DNA from: Micrococcales bacterium
Lineage (GTDB): Bacteria > Actinomycetota > Actinomycetes > Actinomycetales > Dermatophilaceae
Assembly: GCA_003157445.1 (NCBI GenBank)
Contig: PMJN01000517.1
Span: 17,717-25,838, forward strand
Reading direction: 5' to 3'
Length of the DNA: 8,122 nucleotides
Shown: positions 7,500 through 8,122 of the stretch, piece after piece
Numbering within the stretch: the stretch's first letter is position 1
How the letters are laid out: each line of letters starts with the position of its first letter
Notes under the pieces: generated by a model
Seen by the model: only the letters and a program-made list of their open reading frames with translations
The model's database searches: none
Told to the model about the DNA's origin: nothing
Program-made: the position numbers and the translations under genes

Positions 7500-8122
7500 A
7501 TGACAGACAGCGCTCCCCTGATCGTCGCGCTGCTGCGGCACACGGACCTGCGCCCTGAGGTAGACCAGATCAGCGGGCACGTCAGCCGCGACGACCGGTC
7601 AGCTGGAGCCAACCCGGCCGAGCTGGCGGGCCTGGAGACTGCCCTGCGCATTGCCGAGGCCTGGGGTGGACAGGTGCTCGCCGTGACGGCCGGGCCGGTA
7701 GCGGCGGAGGCGACCCTGAGGGAGGCACGCGCCGTCGGCGCGTCGGTGATGCGAGTGCCGTGGCCCGCCCGCGGGGGTGCCGATCAGGATGCCTGGATTG
7801 GCGACCTGGCCAATGACGGGCGCTGCCTGGCGCAGGCGCTGGTCGCGGCGATCCGCACGGTGGGCGAGCCGGATCTGGTTCTGTGTGGCGACCGTTCGGC
7901 CGATCGGGGCACGGGCGCCATACCGGCGTTCGTCGCCCACGAGCTCGGCGCCGCCCAGGCGCTCGGCCTGGTGTCGGTCTCGGTGCAGGGGTCCGAGCTG
8001 CGCGCACAACGGCGCCTGGACGGCGGACGTCGCGAGGTGCTGCGGGTGCCACGACCGGCGGTCTGCTCTGTGGAGGCGGCCGGTCTTCGACTGCGTCGGG
8101 CGTCGCTGAGCATGGAGCTGAA
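7500..8122 (+). CDS. etfB: Electron transfer flavoprotein beta subunit (EtfB/FixA), 3' end outside window
   Basis: Open from ATG 7500 to the end of the window (207 whole codons) with no stop; typical EtfB is about 250-290 residues, so roughly 50-80 are missing. Signs of EtfB in order: ANPAELAGLETALRIAE near 38-54, matching the family's NPxxxxAxEEAL helix; a strand and turn of the type VLAVTAGPxxAEATLREA; then DLVLCGDRSADRGTG (about 125-139), the position of the nucleotide-binding loop; AHELGAAQALGLVSVSV; and RRLDGGRREVLRVPRPAVCSVE, the family's strand pair leading to the LPAV-like motif. In ETF the beta subunit binds AMP, or a second FAD in bifurcating types, and docks on partner dehydrogenases. 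The loop GDRSADRGTGAIPA is unlike the loops I recall for both the classical and the bifurcating groups. It follows fixX by 5 nt and should pair with the alpha subunit at 4816-5859. The family call is firm; the bifurcating status is open. Confidence 0.9.
   Translation, partial: MTDSAPLIVALLRHTDLRPEVDQISGHVSRDDRSAGANPAELAGLETALRIAEAWGGQVLAVTAGPVAAEATLREARAVGASVMRVPWPARGGADQDAWIGDLANDGRCLAQALVAAIRTVGEPDLVLCGDRSADRGTGAIPAFVAHELGAAQALGLVSVSVQGSELRAQRRLDGGRREVLRVPRPAVCSVEAAGLRLRRASLSMEL

Overview
The window is GC-rich throughout, with G or C at most third codon positions, and carries tightly packed plus-strand genes. Together with a mycofactocin maturase at the left edge this points to a high-GC actinobacterium (Actinomycetota). 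I cannot name the genus from the sequence.

Layout: (1) 1-813, the 3' part of mftC, the radical SAM/SPASM maturase of the peptide-derived redox cofactor mycofactocin; its radical SAM cysteine motif lies upstream of the window. (2) 819-2852 and 2849-4819, two tandem multidomain flavoenzymes of the FadH/old yellow enzyme/trimethylamine dehydrogenase type, each with a TIM barrel, a C-x2-C-x3-C-x11-C iron-sulfur site and a dinucleotide-binding half. They correspond to the 'mycofactocin system FadH/OYE family oxidoreductases' that recur near mft genes. (3) 4816-5859, electron transfer flavoprotein alpha subunit (etfA/fixB). (4) 5852-7174, FixC-type ETF:quinone oxidoreductase flavoprotein. (5) 7171-7494, FixX ferredoxin-like protein with eight cluster cysteines. 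(6) 7500 to the window end, an incomplete ETF beta subunit (etfB/fixA).

All genes run in the same direction. The largest gap is 5 nt and four of the six junctions overlap by 4-8 nt, so the region reads as one translationally coupled operon with no room for an internal terminator and no visible internal promoter. No RNA genes, mobile elements, CRISPR arrays or large repeats were seen, and no stretch above 300 bases lacks a gene.

How the parts could work together (inference): MftC helps make mycofactocin, and the rest looks like a dedicated electron conduit. The FadH/OYE-like enzymes would exchange electrons with an ETF (EtfA plus EtfB), which would pass them through FixC/FixX to membrane quinone, in actinobacteria usually menaquinone. 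Trimethylamine dehydrogenase, a distant relative of the two flavoenzymes, is known to hand electrons to an ETF, which makes the arrangement chemically plausible. Whether the flavoenzymes act on mycofactocin itself, on a substrate whose oxidation uses mycofactocin, or in a bifurcating scheme cannot be decided from sequence alone.
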